Shown: positions 1-11,300, counted from the stretch's first letter. The stretch: 64,000 nt of DNA from CAJCJE01 sp036494465 (GCA_036494465.1 DASXOJ010000181.1:6216-70215), one strand, 5' to 3'. Notes: generated by a model not told the origin, from the sequence alone. Program-made: numbers and translations.

Positions 1-321
1 GGTTCCGCGCTGGTGCTGGTGTACGCCGAAGGCGACAACGACCTGGGGCCGCGCGAACGCGCGATCATGCGCCGCCTGACCCGCTACCTCGGTCCCTGGG
101 TGCGTAACCACCTGGCCACCACCCGGGTGAGCAGGGAGCACGCGCTGCTCAGCGTGCGCGAACGCGAGGCGGCCGAACTGGCCGCGCGGGGCCTGAGCAA
201 CCGGGAGATCGCGCGGGCGCTGCACATCAGCACCGAGACGGTGAAGAAACACCTGACCAAGGCGATGGCCAAGACGCGGTCCGCGAGCCGCACCCAGCTC
301 GCCATGCGTTTCCAGCGCTGA
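1..321 (+). CDS. LuxR-type helix-turn-helix regulator, C-terminal part (5' end outside window)
   Basis: The reading frame is open to the left edge, so this is the last 106 residues of a longer protein. The end of the protein is a typical LuxR/GerE DNA-binding domain: LSVREREAAELAARGLSNRE, then a recognition helix with STETVKKHL. The upstream part (residues before about 45 of the visible stretch) has no domain I can name. The HTH near the very C-terminus fits response regulators or stand-alone LuxR proteins. What it regulates cannot be seen because its N-terminal part and neighbours are missing. The TGA at 319-321 is followed by a long non-coding stretch, so it is the last gene of its transcript. 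Confidence 0.8.
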   Translation, partial: GSALVLVYAEGDNDLGPRERAIMRRLTRYLGPWVRNHLATTRVSREHALLSVREREAAELAARGLSNREIARALHISTETVKKHLTKAMAKTRSASRTQLAMRFQR

Positions 322-977
322 GCGGGTGCGGCGGATCGCATCGGGCCGATCGGCGGGCCAGACCCCTCAGCAGCCCCGTCGACAGTCCCCTGTGGACTCG
401 CCAGTTCAGGTGAGGCGCTGGTATCCCTGCCCAGCAATGACCACCACGTCCGACTCGCCCACGGTCGACGGAGCGTGCGCGTCCCAGCCGAATCCGGCCG
501 CACCCCGAATCTGCGGATCGAGATCGAATTCACTCACCACACCAGACTGCAAGCTCCGATGATCTCTGGCAATAGCACGAAGGTGCCATTTACTCCCGAT
601 CACTGACCGTTAGGGTCAAAGAACCCGCTGGTGGCGGGCTTGCTGGCAGGACTGGCTGCTCGCCGCGATCCCCAGGAACACGCGGCACGCCGCGTTCCAG
701 CGGCACCGCGACGCGATCATGAACCTCGGCCCGGACCACCGGTGGCGCGGCCTGGCCCGCTTTCCCGGCGGTGATCTGCTGCTGGCGAGCTGGCAGCGGC
801 GCGCACCCGACGTCGCCGCCTATGGCTCGGCGGTGCGGGCCCGCGTCGCCGACGGCGAGCTCGACTCGCCGACGCCCGTGTGTCCGCCGGGAACGGATGG
901 CGCGTAACTCCGGTCGGCCTGCTAGCGGCTACCTCGACGCGATCCAGTCCCGGCTGCGCCGGTCCGGCACGGGATGT
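322..977. other. Long gap with only a possible gene remnant
   Basis: About 650 bases without a convincing gene. The one stretch with protein-like composition is 614-904 on the plus strand: open after a stop at 611-613, with an ATG at 719, and reading (from 719) MNLGPDHRWRGLARFPGGDL and on to a stop at 905-907. No ribosome binding site precedes the ATG. It overlaps nothing and has no recognisable domain. It may be a decayed gene. Nothing else was recognised here, on either strand. Confidence 0.3.
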
Positions 978-2186
978 TCAGCGGTACTGGCGCAGCTCCC
1001 GCCGGGCCAGTGACCGCTTGTGCACCTCGTCCGGGCCGTCGAAGATCCGCATGGTCCGCGCCTGGGTCCACAGGCTGGCCAGCGGGAAGTCCTGGCTGAC
1101 CCCGCCGCCGCCGTGCGCCTGGATCGCCTTGTCCAGCACCCATTCCACTGTGGAGGGAACGGCGACCTTGATGGCCTGGATCTCGGTGTGTGCGCCCCGG
1201 TTGCCGACGGTGTCCATCAGCCACGCGGCCTTGAGCACCAGCAGCCGGGCCTGTTCGAGCCGGATCCGGGATTCGGCGATCCACTCCTGTACGACGCCCT
1301 GTTCGGCGAGCGGTTTGCCGAACGCGACGCGGCTGATCGCCCGCCTGCACATCAGTTCCAGCGCTCGCTCGGCCATACCGAGGCCGCGCATGCAGTGGTG
1401 GATGCGACCGGGGCCCAGCCGCGCCTGCGCGATCGCGAATCCTTCGCCCTCACCGGCGATCAGGTTCTCGGCGGGGACCCGGACGTTGTCGAAGACGACC
1501 TCGCCGTGGCCGCCGTGCGGGCCGTCGGTGTAGCCGAACACGTGCACCGCGCGCTTGACCGTGACCCCGGGTGTGTCCTTGGGGACCAGGATCATGCTCT
1601 GCTGCCGGTGGTTCTCGGCGTCGGGGTCGGTTTTGCCCATCACGATCAGGATTTCGCAGCTGGGGCTCAACGCGCCCGACGACCACCATTTGCGGCCGTT
1701 GATCAGGTAGCTGTCGCCGTCGCGCTGGATGCGGGTGGCGATGTTGCTGGCGTCGGAGGAGGCGACCTCGGGTTCGGTCATGCAGAACGCGGAGCGGATC
1801 TGCCCGTCCAGCAACGGTTTGAGCCACTGGTCCTGTTGCGCGGGGGTGCCGAACATGGTCAGGACTTCCATGTTGCCGGTGTCCGGCGCGGCACAGTTGA
1901 GCGCCTCGGGCGCGAGTGCGGGACTGCGGCCGGTGATCTCCGCGAGCGGCGCGTACTGGAGGTTCGTGAGCCCCCCGCCGTGCTCGCCGGGCAGGAACAG
2001 GTTCCACAGGCCGCGTTTGCGTGCCTCGGATTTCAGGTCTTCCATGACCGCCGGGCGCGCCCACGGGTTGTCGGCTTCGGCGACCTGTTGGGCGGCTACG
2101 GCTTCGGCCGGGTAGACGTGTTCGTCCATGAAGGACAGCAGTTCCCGGCGCAGCTGCTCGGTGCGTGCGTCGAACGCGAAGTCCAT
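978..2186 (-). CDS. Acyl-CoA dehydrogenase, ACAD10/ACAD11 type
   Basis: A 402-residue FAD-dependent acyl-CoA dehydrogenase. Residues about 1-130 form the N-terminal helical domain, the middle (CMTEPEVASSD at about 140) is the flavin- and substrate-binding beta domain, and the C-terminal helical domain carries GGGGVSQDFPLASLW and RIFDGPDEVHKRS. These last two motifs match the C-terminal domain of ACAD10/ACAD11. It is the last gene of an operon after a kinase and a HAD hydrolase (gap 14 bases to the kinase). ACAD10/11 proteins in animals act on 4-hydroxy-acyl-CoAs after phosphorylation; the same job here is an inference from gene order and motif match. Full length for the family. Start is an ATG. 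Confidence 0.92.
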   Translation of the reverse strand: MDFAFDARTEQLRRELLSFMDEHVYPAEAVAAQQVAEADNPWARPAVMEDLKSEARKRGLWNLFLPGEHGGGLTNLQYAPLAEITGRSPALAPEALNCAAPDTGNMEVLTMFGTPAQQDQWLKPLLDGQIRSAFCMTEPEVASSDASNIATRIQRDGDSYLINGRKWWSSGALSPSCEILIVMGKTDPDAENHRQQSMILVPKDTPGVTVKRAVHVFGYTDGPHGGHGEVVFDNVRVPAENLIAGEGEGFAIAQARLGPGRIHHCMRGLGMAERALELMCRRAISRVAFGKPLAEQGVVQEWIAESRIRLEQARLLVLKAAWLMDTVGNRGAHTEIQAIKVAVPSTVEWVLDKAIQAHGGGGVSQDFPLASLWTQARTMRIFDGPDEVHKRSLARRELRQYR

Positions 2187-2200
2187 CGGTGCTTCACTCC

Positions 2201-3229
2201 TCAGCTGTTGAGTGCGTCGAGTCCGTTGCGGACGAGGCCGGGCACGAGCGCGCCGATCCGGTCGAACCCGGGACCGATCGTCTTGCCCAGCATGAATCGG
2301 TAGTAGATGCCTTCCAGGACCACCGCGAGTTTGAAGCTGGCGAGCCCGACGTACCAGTCCAGTTGGGACACGTCGGTGCCGGTGCGGTCGGCGTAGCGGG
2401 CGATCTGTTCGGTGATCGGCGGGAACCCGGGCGCGCTGGTCACACCCCCGGTGACCGGGTCGTCCTTGCCTGCGCCGCGCGAGTAGATCACGAAAAGGCC
2501 GAGGTCGGCGAGCGGGTCGCCGAGGGTGGCCATTTCCCAGTCCAGCACGGCGGTGATGCGCTGCTGCTCGCGGTCGGCCCAGCCGGTGACGAGCACGTTG
2601 TCCAGCCGGAAGTCGCCGTGCAGCAACGAATACCGTTGCGAGGACGGCACCGAGTCGGCGAGTTTTTCGTAGAGTTCGTCGATGCCGTCGACCTCACGGC
2701 TGCGCGAGGAGTCGAGTTGTTTGCGCCAGCGCGACACCTGCCGGGTCAGATACCCTTCGGGCCGGCCGAAATCGCCGAGCCCGACTTCTTCCGGGTGCAG
2801 GTTGTGCAGGTCGGCGAGCACGTCGACGAGCTGGTGGCCGAGGGCCTCGCAGGCGGCGGGGCCGATGCGTTCGGTGTCGCGGAAGGAGCGCAGCACCACG
2901 CCGTCCACGCGCTGCATCAGGTAGAACGGGGCGCCGAGGACCTCAGGGTCAGTGCACATGGTCACGGTGCCGGGCACCGGAATGCCGGTCGCGGCCAACG
3001 CTTGCAGGACCCGGTATTCGCGGGCCATGTCGTGCGCGGTGGCGAGCACGTGCCCGAGCGGCGGACGGCGCAGCACCCATCGGTTGGTGCCGTCGCCGAC
3101 GTAGTAGGTGAGGTTGGAGCGCCCGCCCGCGATCAGTTCCGCCTGGAGCGGCCCGCTGACCAGGCCGGGGTGCCGATCCCGCAGATAGGTGTCCAGCGTG
3201 GCCAGGTCGAGGCCCGGAGTGTCGGTCAT
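2201..3229 (-). CDS. APH/ChoK-family kinase (ACAD10/11-type phosphotransferase)
   Basis: A 342-residue aminoglycoside-phosphotransferase-fold kinase. The catalytic loop reads LLHGDFRLDNVLV (Brenner HGDxxxxN motif, about residues 198-210) and the metal site AVLDWEMATLGDPLADLG follows (DWE in place of DFG). Both closely match the kinase domain of ACAD10/11, not drug kinases. The start at 3229 was chosen because the ATG overlaps the stop of the upstream HAD gene by four bases (ATGA); a longer frame further upstream only reads through that gene. Likely role: phosphorylation of a hydroxyl on an acyl-CoA so that the following dehydrogenase-type enzyme can remove it (inference from the animal enzymes). 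Confidence 0.88.
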   Translation of the reverse strand: MTDTPGLDLATLDTYLRDRHPGLVSGPLQAELIAGGRSNLTYYVGDGTNRWVLRRPPLGHVLATAHDMAREYRVLQALAATGIPVPGTVTMCTDPEVLGAPFYLMQRVDGVVLRSFRDTERIGPAACEALGHQLVDVLADLHNLHPEEVGLGDFGRPEGYLTRQVSRWRKQLDSSRSREVDGIDELYEKLADSVPSSQRYSLLHGDFRLDNVLVTGWADREQQRITAVLDWEMATLGDPLADLGLFVIYSRGAGKDDPVTGGVTSAPGFPPITEQIARYADRTGTDVSQLDWYVGLASFKLAVVLEGIYYRFMLGKTIGPGFDRIGALVPGLVRNGLDALNS

Positions 3230-3864
3230 GGTGTCACCTTTCGCAGGCCCGGGATCAACGCGGCCAGTTCCGCCCGGGTGCCCGCCGCGTCCCGGTGCCG
3301 GATCGCGGTCATGCCCAGCGCGGTCGCGGCGTCCACGTTGATCGGCGCGTCGTCGACGAACACGCACCGCTGCGCGGGCAGGCCGAGCTGGTCGAGGACG
3401 AGGCGGTAGATCTTCGGGTCGGGTTTGCGCAGCCCGACCTCGCCGCTGATCACGACCGCGTCGACGAGTTCCGCGATGTTGTCCGGGTAGGTGTTGGCCC
3501 AGCTGTTGGACAGCACGGCGACCTTGACCAGGTCGCGGAGTTCGGCGAGCAGCGCGAACATGGCCGGGTCGGGCCGCATTCCGGCGAACATGCGGGCCAG
3601 CAGGCCGTCCGCGACGACCGTGCCGCCGCTGGTGGTGCGCAGCCGGGCGGCGAACTCGATCTCGAACTCGGGTCCGGTGAGCTCGCCGGTTTCCAGCCGG
3701 TGCACGGGCGAGCCGGTCTGCGCGTCGCGGGCCATCCATTCGCGCATCACCGTGGTGAAGCTGGTTTGGTCGATGGTGTCGGCGGCCAGCCACTGCGCGG
3801 TGGTCTCGCGCACCGCGCTGGTCAGCACTCCGCCGTAGTCGAACACGACCGCGTCAACCGTCAC
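3226..3864 (-). CDS. HAD-superfamily hydrolase, epoxide-hydrolase/ACAD10-like
   Basis: A 212-residue HAD hydrolase. Motif I is VDAVVFDYGGVL with Asp as nucleophile, motif II is VAVLSNSW, motif III LRKPDPKIY, motif IV CVFVDDAPINV: all four are intact. The DxGGV form of motif I is that of the soluble epoxide hydrolase N-terminal domain and ACAD10. The GTG at 3864 is the chosen start because the protein family begins right before motif I; the frame extends to 3972 but that would run through a putative operator. First gene of the operon HAD, kinase, acyl-CoA dehydrogenase. Confidence 0.85.
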   Translation of the reverse strand: MTVDAVVFDYGGVLTSAVRETTAQWLAADTIDQTSFTTVMREWMARDAQTGSPVHRLETGELTGPEFEIEFAARLRTTSGGTVVADGLLARMFAGMRPDPAMFALLAELRDLVKVAVLSNSWANTYPDNIAELVDAVVISGEVGLRKPDPKIYRLVLDQLGLPAQRCVFVDDAPINVDAATALGMTAIRHRDAAGTRAELAALIPGLRKVTP

Positions 3865-3874
3865 ACCCGGATAG

Positions 3875-3890
3875 TACCGACCAGTTGGTA
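3875..3890. promoter_or_regulatory. TetR-type operator candidate before the ACAD10-like operon
   Basis: TACCGACCAGTTGGTA is an imperfect palindrome (six of eight positions paired per arm). It resembles the ACCGACCNGTNGGT type of operator bound by many actinobacterial TetR regulators of fatty-acid genes. It sits 11 bases before the GTG of the HAD gene, in the only gap upstream of the operon. No TetR gene lies beside it, so the regulator would be encoded elsewhere. Confidence 0.45.
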
Positions 3891-3910
3891 TGTGCACAAC
3901 GGGGTGCGGT

Positions 3911-5467
3911 TCACTCCCCGCACGCAGGCCCGTGACCAGCAATTTCCGCCCGACCGGCGGCACGGGAGGCATTCCACGTCCGCCAGTCGTCCGTGCCCAG
4001 CCGGTCCGCGATCACCACCAGCACGCACCCCTGGCTCGGCTCCGGCAACGCCCGCACCGCGTCCATCGCGTCCGGCGACAACCCCTTCAGATACGGGAGG
4101 TCGATCCGGCCGGTCGCCTGGAACCGTTCGATGTTGTGCCGGGCGATGAACCCGTCCGGGTTGAGCGCCGCCAACCCCAGCAACATCACCATCCCCAACG
4201 CCACCGACGCCCGAGGAATCCAGCCCGCCCGCATCCGCATCCCCGCCCCGATGATCAACAGGTAGACCACGCCCAGCCACACCTCGCACGACTCCACCAG
4301 CAACCGCAACACGGTGAACCCGTACGCCTGCTGATGCGACCACATGCGCAGCAGCGACGACACCACGATCAGCACCGAGAACACCGCCAGCAACCCCAGC
4401 AACACCCGCAGCCAGCCCCGGTCGCGATCCCGGTCCGCGAACCGCACCGCGCCCCAGATCACCAGCAACGTCAGCACGGCCACCACCAGCAACTCCCAGA
4501 ACCCGCCCCGCGCGTACTGCGCATAGGTCAGCCCCGGCGTGCTGAGCACATAACCGCTGCCCCCGAACATCGCCACCACCTGCACACCCACGAACGCCGC
4601 GAACAACACCACCAGCGCCCCCACGGGCACCGCCCACTCCGCGCGCCGCAACCGCGCCCAGGTCTGACCGGCCGCAAACACCGGCCGCGACACCAGCAGA
4701 TAACACGCGCCCGCCCCACAAGTCGCGGCCACCCAGAACACGAACACCGCCCACACCACCGACCCGATGTCCAGGCGCGGCGTCAGATCCCGCAACAACT
4801 CGGCGAACCCGGCGTCCGCACCGGCGAACAACGCCCCGAACACCACCAGCAACGCCATCCCGACCAGCACCGCCGCCAGCAGGCGTGCGGTGTGCTGCTC
4901 GGTGCGCCGCACCGTCCGCAGCCCCCGGCCCAGCCACGGCAACCCGCGCAACCCCGCCACCGGTACCGCGATCACCGCGAACGCCAACTCCCCCAACCGG
5001 CGCCCGCCGGTCACCGCCAACGCCGCCGCCACCATCGACGCGAGCAGCGCCAACGTGCCCAGCCAGCCTGCGCTGCGCAGCACGCACACCGCCGCCAGCA
5101 CCACCGCGAGCACCGCCCACCCGGCCCGCTCCCACCGCGCCAGCCACCAGTCCCGGCCGCCCGGCGCGAACCGCTGCCACGCCGCCCACCCGATCCCGCC
5201 CACCGCCACGATCACGGTCACCAGCCAGCCAAGCCCCGGCGTCACGCCCGGCAGCATGATCGCCGCGACCACACCCACCGCCCCGACCGCGACCATCACC
5301 CGCGTGCTCGGCCGACCAGCCACCGGCGGCCACGATTCACTCGGATGCACCTGATACACCGCAGTGGCGACCGGCGGCATGGCCGGGAACTCCGGCAGCG
5401 GCGCCAACACCGCGGGCGGCTTGTGCAGGCCGATCCGTTGCGCGGACGGCCGACGATCAGCAGACAT
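3911..5467 (-). CDS. DUF4173/DUF4153-type polytopic membrane protein
   Basis: A 518-residue integral membrane protein. After about 60 soluble, Pro-rich residues there are roughly ten or more hydrophobic segments (for example MVAVGAVGVVAAIML and AVLTLLVIWGAV), then a soluble C-terminal tail of about 90 residues. The stretch HNIERFQATGRIDLPYL with nearby NPDGFI is typical of the DUF4153/DUF4173 family (NPDGFIARHNIER). Biochemical function is unknown. The start at 5467 is supported by TTGGAGGA seven bases upstream. It precedes the ACAD10-like operon by 47 bases but is separated by the candidate operator, so it need not be co-transcribed. Confidence 0.85.
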   Translation of the reverse strand: MSADRRPSAQRIGLHKPPAVLAPLPEFPAMPPVATAVYQVHPSESWPPVAGRPSTRVMVAVGAVGVVAAIMLPGVTPGLGWLVTVIVAVGGIGWAAWQRFAPGGRDWWLARWERAGWAVLAVVLAAVCVLRSAGWLGTLALLASMVAAALAVTGGRRLGELAFAVIAVPVAGLRGLPWLGRGLRTVRRTEQHTARLLAAVLVGMALLVVFGALFAGADAGFAELLRDLTPRLDIGSVVWAVFVFWVAATCGAGACYLLVSRPVFAAGQTWARLRRAEWAVPVGALVVLFAAFVGVQVVAMFGGSGYVLSTPGLTYAQYARGGFWELLVVAVLTLLVIWGAVRFADRDRDRGWLRVLLGLLAVFSVLIVVSSLLRMWSHQQAYGFTVLRLLVESCEVWLGVVYLLIIGAGMRMRAGWIPRASVALGMVMLLGLAALNPDGFIARHNIERFQATGRIDLPYLKGLSPDAMDAVRALPEPSQGCVLVVIADRLGTDDWRTWNASRAAGRAEIAGHGPACGE

Positions 5468-5547
5468 GGTTGTCCTCCAAGGAAGAAATGGACAGGCGTC
5501 ATCAACCGCGCGACCCGAAGACGGCCGCCGGTAAGAGAAAACAACAA

Positions 5548-6587
<1,040 letters not shown>

Positions 6588-6591
<4 letters not shown>

Positions 6592-7277
6592 CTCGGCACC
6601 TCCAGCGCGTACCCGACGCCGTGCACGGTCCGGATCAACTCCGGGCCCAGCTTGCGCCGCAACGCCTTGATGTGACTGTCCACCGTGCGCGTCGTCGACG
6701 CGGCTGTCATTCCAGCCCACCCCCACACCTCCCCCAGCAACTGCTCCCGCGCCACCACCGCCCTCGGCCGCGCCGCGAGGTGCGCCAGCAACTGGAACTC
6801 GGTCGGCGTCAGATGCACCTCGACACCGCCCCGCCGCACCCGCCGCTCCACCTGATCGATCACCACGTCCCCCAACGTGATCCGGGACCGGTCGTGCTCC
6901 GCCCGCGTCCGCTCCACCCGGCGCAACATCGCATGCACCCGGGCCGCCAACTCCCGCATCGAGAACGGCTTGGTCAGATAGTCGTCCGCACCGACAGCCA
7001 ACCCCACCAGCAGGTCGGTCTCGTCGTCACGCGCGGTCAACATCAACACCGGCACCGGGCGCGTCGCCTGGATCCGCCGACACACCTCAAGCCCGTCGAA
7101 CCCGGGCAGCATCACATCCAGCACCACCAGGTCCGGGTCATCCCGCTCGACCGCGGCCACCGCGCCCGGCCCGTCCATGGCAACGGTGACCGTGAACCCC
7201 TCCGCCCGCAACCGGGCCGCCACGGACTCCGCGATCGTCGGCTCGTCGTCGACGACCAGCACTCTGCGCTGCTCCAC
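6588..7277 (-). CDS. OmpR/PhoB-type response regulator
   Basis: A 229-residue response regulator. The receiver domain shows the acidic pair DDE near residue 10, phospho-acceptor Asp in LVVLDVMLPGFDG and the switch Lys in DDYLTKPF. The C-terminal winged-helix domain has the LTPTEFQLLAHLA hallmark and ends with the typical RTVHGVGYALE. It is the first gene of the two-gene operon with the histidine kinase that follows. The 63-base gap before it separates it from the NurA gene, so it should have its own promoter there. Confidence 0.94.
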
Positions 7278-7340
7278 GAACCAGACACTAGCCAGTCGAG
7301 ATGTAGATCATCCGTGCGGAATGTGGAGATCGTGTGCAGA

Positions 7341-8342
7341 TCAGCGGGACGCCGCCGCGCGCAACGCCCGGTAGATGAACGCCTGGTCACCCAGCCGGTG
7401 CCGCAGATGCTTCTCCAGGCCCGCGATCGGATACAGGTTCTGCGGCGCCCGCGCGTCCTTGTACTCCTCCGACGCGAACCGCCCCAGCACCCGCTGCGTC
7501 ACGTTCGCCAACGCCACCGCCTCCGGCGCCGCCAACCGCGGCCCCGCCTCCAACCGCACCACACCCGCCCACGGCGCCCCGCTCTGCCCCGGCAGCCGCA
7601 GATACCAGGAGTAACGCTCCCACGTGGTGCCCATCAGGAACACCGGCGTCCGCTGCCCCGGCCGCAACGCCCCCACCAGCACGTTCTGCTCCGCGTCCAA
7701 ATATTCGGTCTGGTGACTCTTGATGTAGCCGACCGCCCGCTCCAGCTTCTCCCTGCCCCGCAACGGACCGTCGATCACCAGCAGATCGTTGGTGGACGCG
7801 GGATGCCCGTCGGTGTCGATCCGGGCCGCCGTCGCCGTCTCGATCTCCGTCGCGGTCAACTGCTCCTGCAACGCCTCGGACAGCGCCAGCGACGGCGGCG
7901 TGTCCGTGTTCGCCCGCGCCCGCCACGCCGCATACACGCCAGCCCGGGTATCGATGTCCTGCGCATGCTCCGCGAACGTGAACATCCCCCGCCGCACATC
8001 CGCGGACGCCACATGCGACCGCCCGTCACAGCAACACACCACCCCCGCCGCGTACGACGCACAGATCCCGGCCGCCGACGCTGTCCCGGACACCACGCCC
8101 GCGTCACCCTGATCCGCCAGCCACACCCGCGCGTCGATCCGCCGCACCCCGTCCACGAACAACACCGCGTCCGGCATCGCCACCCGCGAATCGACGTCGA
8201 TCGCCGCCCACTCCGACAACGGCAACTCCACGTCCAACTTCGTCGGCGCATCCGACTGACGCAGCCCACTGGTCTCCATCGCGGAGCCGTAACCAGCGTC
8301 CCAACTGTCGATGCTGAACCGCATCGGCGGCGCCTGCGTCAT
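7341..8342 (-). CDS. nurA: NurA-family nuclease (partner of HerA)
   Basis: A 333-residue protein with the three acidic sites of the NurA nuclease fold in order: Asp64 in AVLFVDGVRRIDARVW, a Glu-rich helix ALSEALQEQLTATEIE (about 153-168), and Asp191 in DLLVIDGPLRG, followed by Lys208 in VGYIKSHQ. The C-terminal NLYPIAGLEKHL also fits NurA. NurA is a 5'-3' nuclease that forms a complex with the HerA translocase to resect DNA ends in archaea. The ATG overlaps the stop of the Rad50/SbcC gene by four bases, and the HerA-like gene stands at the head of the same operon. A Cys cluster (VVCCCDG, residues 101-107) is an oddity of unknown meaning. Family assignment rests on motifs, not on a search. Confidence 0.75.
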   Translation of the reverse strand: MTQAPPMRFSIDSWDAGYGSAMETSGLRQSDAPTKLDVELPLSEWAAIDVDSRVAMPDAVLFVDGVRRIDARVWLADQGDAGVVSGTASAAGICASYAAGVVCCCDGRSHVASADVRRGMFTFAEHAQDIDTRAGVYAAWRARANTDTPPSLALSEALQEQLTATEIETATAARIDTDGHPASTNDLLVIDGPLRGREKLERAVGYIKSHQTEYLDAEQNVLVGALRPGQRTPVFLMGTTWERYSWYLRLPGQSGAPWAGVVRLEAGPRLAAPEAVALANVTQRVLGRFASEEYKDARAPQNLYPIAGLEKHLRHRLGDQAFIYRALRAAASR

Positions 8343-11300
8343 GCCAGGCCCTCCTGTTCGATGTGCGAACCGTTGCCGTCCCGCGTCACCACGAACCGCA
8401 CCGGCACCCGCTCAGCCAACGCCGCCACGTGCGTGATCACCCCGACCATCCGCGACCCCGAACTCGCCAAGTTCTCCAACGTCGACGCGACCGTGTCCAA
8501 CGTGGCCTCGTCCAACGTGCCGAACCCCTCATCCAGGAAGATCGACTCCAACCGGGTCGCGCCAGCCGCCGCCAACGCCCCCAACTGCGACGACAATGCC
8601 AACGCCAGCGCCAACGACGCCTGGAACGTCTCCCCACCCGACAGCGTCTTCACCGGACGCGGAATGCCCGCCTCGTTGTGGTCGACCACCAGGAAATCGC
8701 CGTTCTCGTGAGTCAACTCGAACTGCCCACCCGAGAGCTCCACCAGCGACCGCGACGCCTCCTCCACCAACGTGTCCAGCGCCGACGCCACCAGCCAACG
8801 CGGAAACTGGTTGGACCGCATCAGATCCGCCAACTGCTTGGCCACCCGCGACTGCTCCCGCGCCGCCGCGATCTCGCCCGTCAGCTTCTTCGCGCCGTCG
8901 AGCCTGCGCGCCAACTCGTCATGCTCAGCCCGCGCCGACGTGATCGCCGTCGCCACCGCCACCGGCGCCCGATCCCGCACCGGCGCACCAGCCACGACCT
9001 CGGCCGCAGCGAGATCGTCCAGCACCGCCTGCTCCGCCGACCGCAACGCCGCCGCCAACCGCTCCGCGCCGGCCTGCGCCGTCTCGATCCGCGACCCGAC
9101 CCGCCCCGCATGCTCGCCAACCCACGCCAGCAGCGCCGACCAACCAGCAGCGAGATCAGCGTCATCGATCGCGGGCGCACCGAACCGGACCAGCGGATCC
9201 CGCGTCTCCCGCAGCTGCCGCCGCGCCGCCACCACCTCCCGCTCGACCCGCTCCGCCCGATCCCGCGCCCCCGCCGCCGCATCCCGCGCCGCAGACAACC
9301 CCGCATCCGCCGCATCCGCCGCCTGCTGCAACGCCGCCACCTGCGCGAGCTGCTCACCTGCCGCGTCCGCGCTCGGCGCCTGCGCCAACCGCTCAGCCAA
9401 CCCCTCACGCTGACTCGACGCGTCGGTGAACCGCGACCGCGCCTCCTGCTCCGCCAGCGCAGCCTGCCGACCCGCCAGGCGCGCCCGCTTCGCCGCGTCC
9501 TCCGCCGCCGCCAACGCCCGCGTCGCCGTCGCGACCTCCTGCGTCAGTTCCTGAGCAGCAGCCACCAACCCACCCAACTCCGCGACCCGAACACCGAGCG
9601 CATCCCGCGCCCAGCCGCTCAACGCCGCCCACCCCGCGCCAACATCCGTCTCGTCCACCGCGGGCGCACCCAACGCCACCAGCGGATCCCGCGCCGACCG
9701 CAACCGCGACCGGGCATCCGACACCGCATCCGCGACCGCCGCCACCGCCCGCTGCGCCGCCTCCCGCGCCCGCCGCGCCGCCCCCAACTCCCGCTCCGCA
9801 GCACTGGCCCGCGTGGCAGCAGCGGCCCGCTCCGCCAACCGGCCCGTCAACGACGCCTCCGCCGCCTCGGCAGCGACCCGCCCCGCCCCCAAATCCTCCG
9901 CAGAACTCCGCACCGACAACCCCGGCAGCTCGCCAGCCAACTCGGCCCGGAACTGCTCAGCCCGCCCGAACGCCGCCACCAACGTCGCCGACGCATGCGT
10001 CTCCGCCTGCTCCAACTCGCGCACCGCCGACGTCGCCGACCGCACCCGCCGCTGCGCCTCCTCGACCGCGCGCCGCGCACCGTCCAGCCGCTCCGGCACA
10101 TCCACCGGCGGCACCACCGCGACCTGCTGCGCACACACCGGACACGCGTCACCAGCATGCAGATGCGCCCGCAACGCCAACGCCCGGTCCGCGCGATCCG
10201 CCGCCGCCAACGCCTCCTGCGCCTCGACCAGCGCCGCCTCCGCGGCAGTCACCTCATCGCGTGCCGCCACCAGCCGACGCCCACGCTCCGCCCGCTCCGC
10301 CAACCCCGCCACCTGCGCCACACAGAATTCCGCCAGCTCCCGCGCATGCTCAGCCGCCGCCGGCAACCCCGCCGCATCCGGCAACCCGCCCAACACACCC
10401 CGAGCGGCTTCATCCGCCCGTTCCGCCTCGACAACGCGCGTCCCGGCAGCCGACAGATCAGCGTCCGCACGACTCATCGCATCCGCCACCCCAGCCAACC
10501 CGTCCGGCACCCGCACCGCACCCAACAAGTCCCGTTCCCGCGACACCCGCTCCACCTCGGCCGCCGCGTCCCGCTCCGCCCGCACCCGCGCCTCGTGCGC
10601 CGCCCGCGCCGCATCCGCGGCACCCGTCGCCTCCGATTCCGCGAACTCGGCGGAGTCCTGCGCGTCCCGCGCCCGCTTCGCCACCACCTCCAACTCCGGC
10701 AACGCCGTCGTCACCTCGGCCAGCGACCGCCAATCCGCCAGTACCCGCTCCACAACGACCCGATCCGGCCCATTCCGCAACGCCGTCCGCGCCTCCTTGT
10801 CCACCGCCTCAGCCGACGACACCGCGCGCACGGCCTCACCAGCCGCATCAACCGCGACCCGCCGCGCCTGCGCCAACTCGTCGATCCCCTGCGGCATCCG
10901 CACCGCCGCGACCAACTCCCGCTCCTCCGTCACCGCCACCACAGCGGCCCGCGCCTCATCGAACGCACCCGACGCCGCCACCAACCCCGGCACAGCAGCA
11001 TCAACCCGCGCAGCCAACTCCCCCAACGCGGCCACCCGCTCCGCCAACCGAGCCAGATCATCCGGCGTCGCATCGGCAAAACCCGCCAACTGCTCACCCA
11101 GCACCGCCGCCCGCTCACCCTGCGCCCGCGCCAGGTCATTGGCCCGCCGCTGAATCCGCTCGTACACCTCAAGACCCAGCAACTTCATCAAAATCTTCTG
11201 CCGCTCACCCGCCGTAGCATGCAGAAACTCCGCGAACGCCCCCTGCGGCAACGCCACACACGTACAGAAATGCTTGAACGACAACCCCAGCAACCGCTCG

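Noticed and set aside
322..977. A protein gene in the first gap
   Set aside because: The best frame (from 719) has only 62 residues, no ribosome site and no known domain. It is kept only as a possible remnant.
2201..3229. Aminoglycoside resistance kinase
   Set aside because: The fold is shared with APH enzymes, but the DWEMATLGDPLADLG motif and the operon with HAD and acyl-CoA dehydrogenase genes place it with ACAD10/11 kinases.
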